DNA of 64,000 nt from Anniella stebbinsi. Its lineage: Eukaryota; Chordata; Lepidosauria; Squamata; Anniellidae. A program made the translations under genes and the position numbers. Below the pieces are notes generated by a model. It was not told where the DNA came from. It made no database searches and saw nothing but the letters and a program-made list of their open reading frames with translations. Every line of letters begins with the position of its first letter. Within the stretch, counting starts at the first letter, position 1. This document shows, piece after piece, positions 62,565 through 64,000 of this stretch. The DNA lies in the NCBI GenBank assembly GCA_029215795.1, contig JARDYH010000001.1, positions 9,604,001 through 9,668,000 on the forward strand, written 5' to 3'.

Positions 62565-64000
62565 CGGTGTTCATATCCCAGCTTTACCTGCCTGCAGTTT
62601 CTTCAGTCCACCATTGGTGTAGAGAATTGTGAAACAACATCAGCACATGGGGCTCCTGACCTGAGTCCCACAATGCTTGGCACCATGTGTGCCTAAATGC
62701 CTCCCTCCAGATGAATGCATTTCACACTGAGGTTTATGTTAGTCAAAGGCCTTGACTAGGTAACACGGGCTCTTTTGCGTCATGGCCCTGACAACCTGGA
62801 CAACATGGACAAGGAAGGTGAGGGGCCAATAGTGCTGATCGAGGAGGCTCTGTGGCTGAGTCCCACCACTGATTGCTAGTCCATCAACCAGGGACCTGCT
62901 GAGCCTGAGCCTCCCAAGTTTTGAAGCCCATGGAGGCTGCAATTCCTGAGCCTGGCCCTCACCAGGGCTTTGTGCTGTACTGAGCTGGCTCACCAATGGA
63001 AAGGATGTGTGCCTAGCATAAGATTCTGGAGAGTCAATGGAGCTCTAAGTTCCAGGCCAGAGGGATGCCCCTTTATGGCTCTGTACTCCTGAGCAAAGTT
63101 GTAACACTTAGGATAGGTAGTAAGGCTCAGGGCTCAGGTGAAACAGCTCCTTGGGTGCTGTCCAGGGTCCTGAAAGACATGCCTGCATTTGTGGGATTCC
63201 TGTTCCTGGCTGAACTCTTCCTATCCTCTCCCTATGGGCCAACTTGCTTCCTCCTGACCTGCTCATGGGCTATGTTTCACCTGGGGGCTGCCTATACGTG
63301 CTCAAAACCCCACAGTCCCTGCAAATCTGCACTGCATCAGTTATATGACACAGCCACAGATTCACAGCCACCATGAGGCTTTTCTGCGAAGCTGCACACT
63401 AAAAAAAGTCAGGGACTTACCCTGACTTTTTGGGTGGGAGCAAGGTCACCCCAGCTCTTCCACTGCCTGACCTCACTCCATGGTCTATTTGGGGGGCATT
63501 CTGGAAGGATGGCATCTGACAATTGGTTGTGGGAAGCTAGGAAGAGGGTGGGGGTGGCTGCAATACCTGGATGACAACCAGAAACCCCATGCAAGGACTG
63601 GACAGCCCATGTCTTGGTTTTTCCTTTGTTACTGATCCGTTAATGGCAAAACAGGCTTGCTGGAAAGGGGAGCCAATTCAATCCATTGACCATGACAACA
63701 CTTGCATTCCTAATTCCTCCCTACATTTTCTGGTCTTCCTCTAGAAATTATTCAGGTAGCATTTTTTATCGTCTTGCTTCTGTAGACACCACATCCGCAT
63801 GACACAGCTCTTGTGATTTAATAGGTATTTTAGGGAGCCTGGCAGAGTGCGTCCCACAAGGAGAAGGAAATGCTTTCCATCAGGCTCTTTGACAATGGAG
63901 CTGGAATATAACAAATGAACAAAACCCATTTGGCATGAAACTGATTTGGCTGGAGAAACAAGTCTTCATCCTTGCGATAAGGCAGCACAATCTCCACAAT
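62565..64000. other. unassigned
   Basis: No repeat matched and no exon recognised. 62740-63310 is GC-richer than the rest of the window and has domain-less frames on both strands. A small hairpin lies at 63399-63429. Confidence 0.3.

Noticed and set aside
63399..63429. Terminator-like hairpin (agtcaggg-ctta-ccctgact followed by T run)
   Set aside because: The bacterial terminator model does not apply in a vertebrate genome; a 12-bp hairpin is expected by chance among many repeats.

Overview
This 64 kb window is nuclear DNA of a vertebrate, most likely a squamate reptile (lizard or snake). The evidence is the repeat fauna. There are many 5'-truncated CR1 LINE 3' ends that finish in tandem TTCTATGA-like octamers, and many L2 LINE 3' ends with A/T-rich 4-mer tails. 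tRNA-derived SINEs and one 5S rRNA-derived SINE are present, along with a very rich set of short hAT-type non-autonomous DNA transposons that are mostly long palindromes, and plentiful GA, CA, AT and 4-mer microsatellites. I cannot name a species from sequence alone.

I found no host protein-coding gene or exon I would defend. The long open frames are LINE reverse-transcriptase remnants, antisense shadows of them, or anonymous. The window reads as an intron or intergenic desert. Several 150-450 bp stretches of apparently unique, AT-rich sequence carrying octamer- and TAATTA-like words (about 3110-3560, 8740-9050, 15480-15650, 42150-42480, 42955-43190, 44735-44950, 54800-55110, 56870-57130, 60890-61140) look like conserved non-coding or enhancer DNA. 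That is an inference to be tested by alignment.

Layout. 0-9 kb: a CR1 end, an 827-bp hAT-like element with a palindromic MITE nested in it, unique DNA, three foldback MITEs within 1 kb (two with good 8-bp target duplications), then other MITEs and a SINE. 9-15 kb: L2 fragments, microsatellites, and a 404-bp hAT inserted in a foldback MITE with a perfect 8-bp duplication. 15-28 kb: CR1 with an L2 tail inserted in it, L2 RT debris, a solo-LTR-like element (24.7-25.25 kb), and a head-to-head MITE pair making a 502-bp inverted repeat. 28-45 kb: CR1, SINE and MITE clusters with long unique stretches between. 45.3-46.1 kb: a 761-bp hAT-like element with perfect TSD and a 187-bp internal hairpin. 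46-54 kb: the 5S-derived SINE, a nest three levels deep at 50.9-51.7 kb, and a perfect 45-bp-arm palindrome at 53.5 kb. 55-64 kb: several L2 fragments including the best reverse transcriptase remnant (58.1-59.6 kb, minus), a solo LTR with 5-bp TSD (59.83-60.40 kb), SINEs and anonymous DNA.

The features do not form a pathway. They record successive insertions, and nested insertions with recognisable target duplications give a relative chronology: L2 and CR1 are hit by hAT MITEs, and MITEs are hit by other MITEs. I did not find a new functional system. The most notable observations are the reconstructable hAT-type families with 8-bp duplications, the very long hairpins, and the inverted MITE and CR1 pairs.
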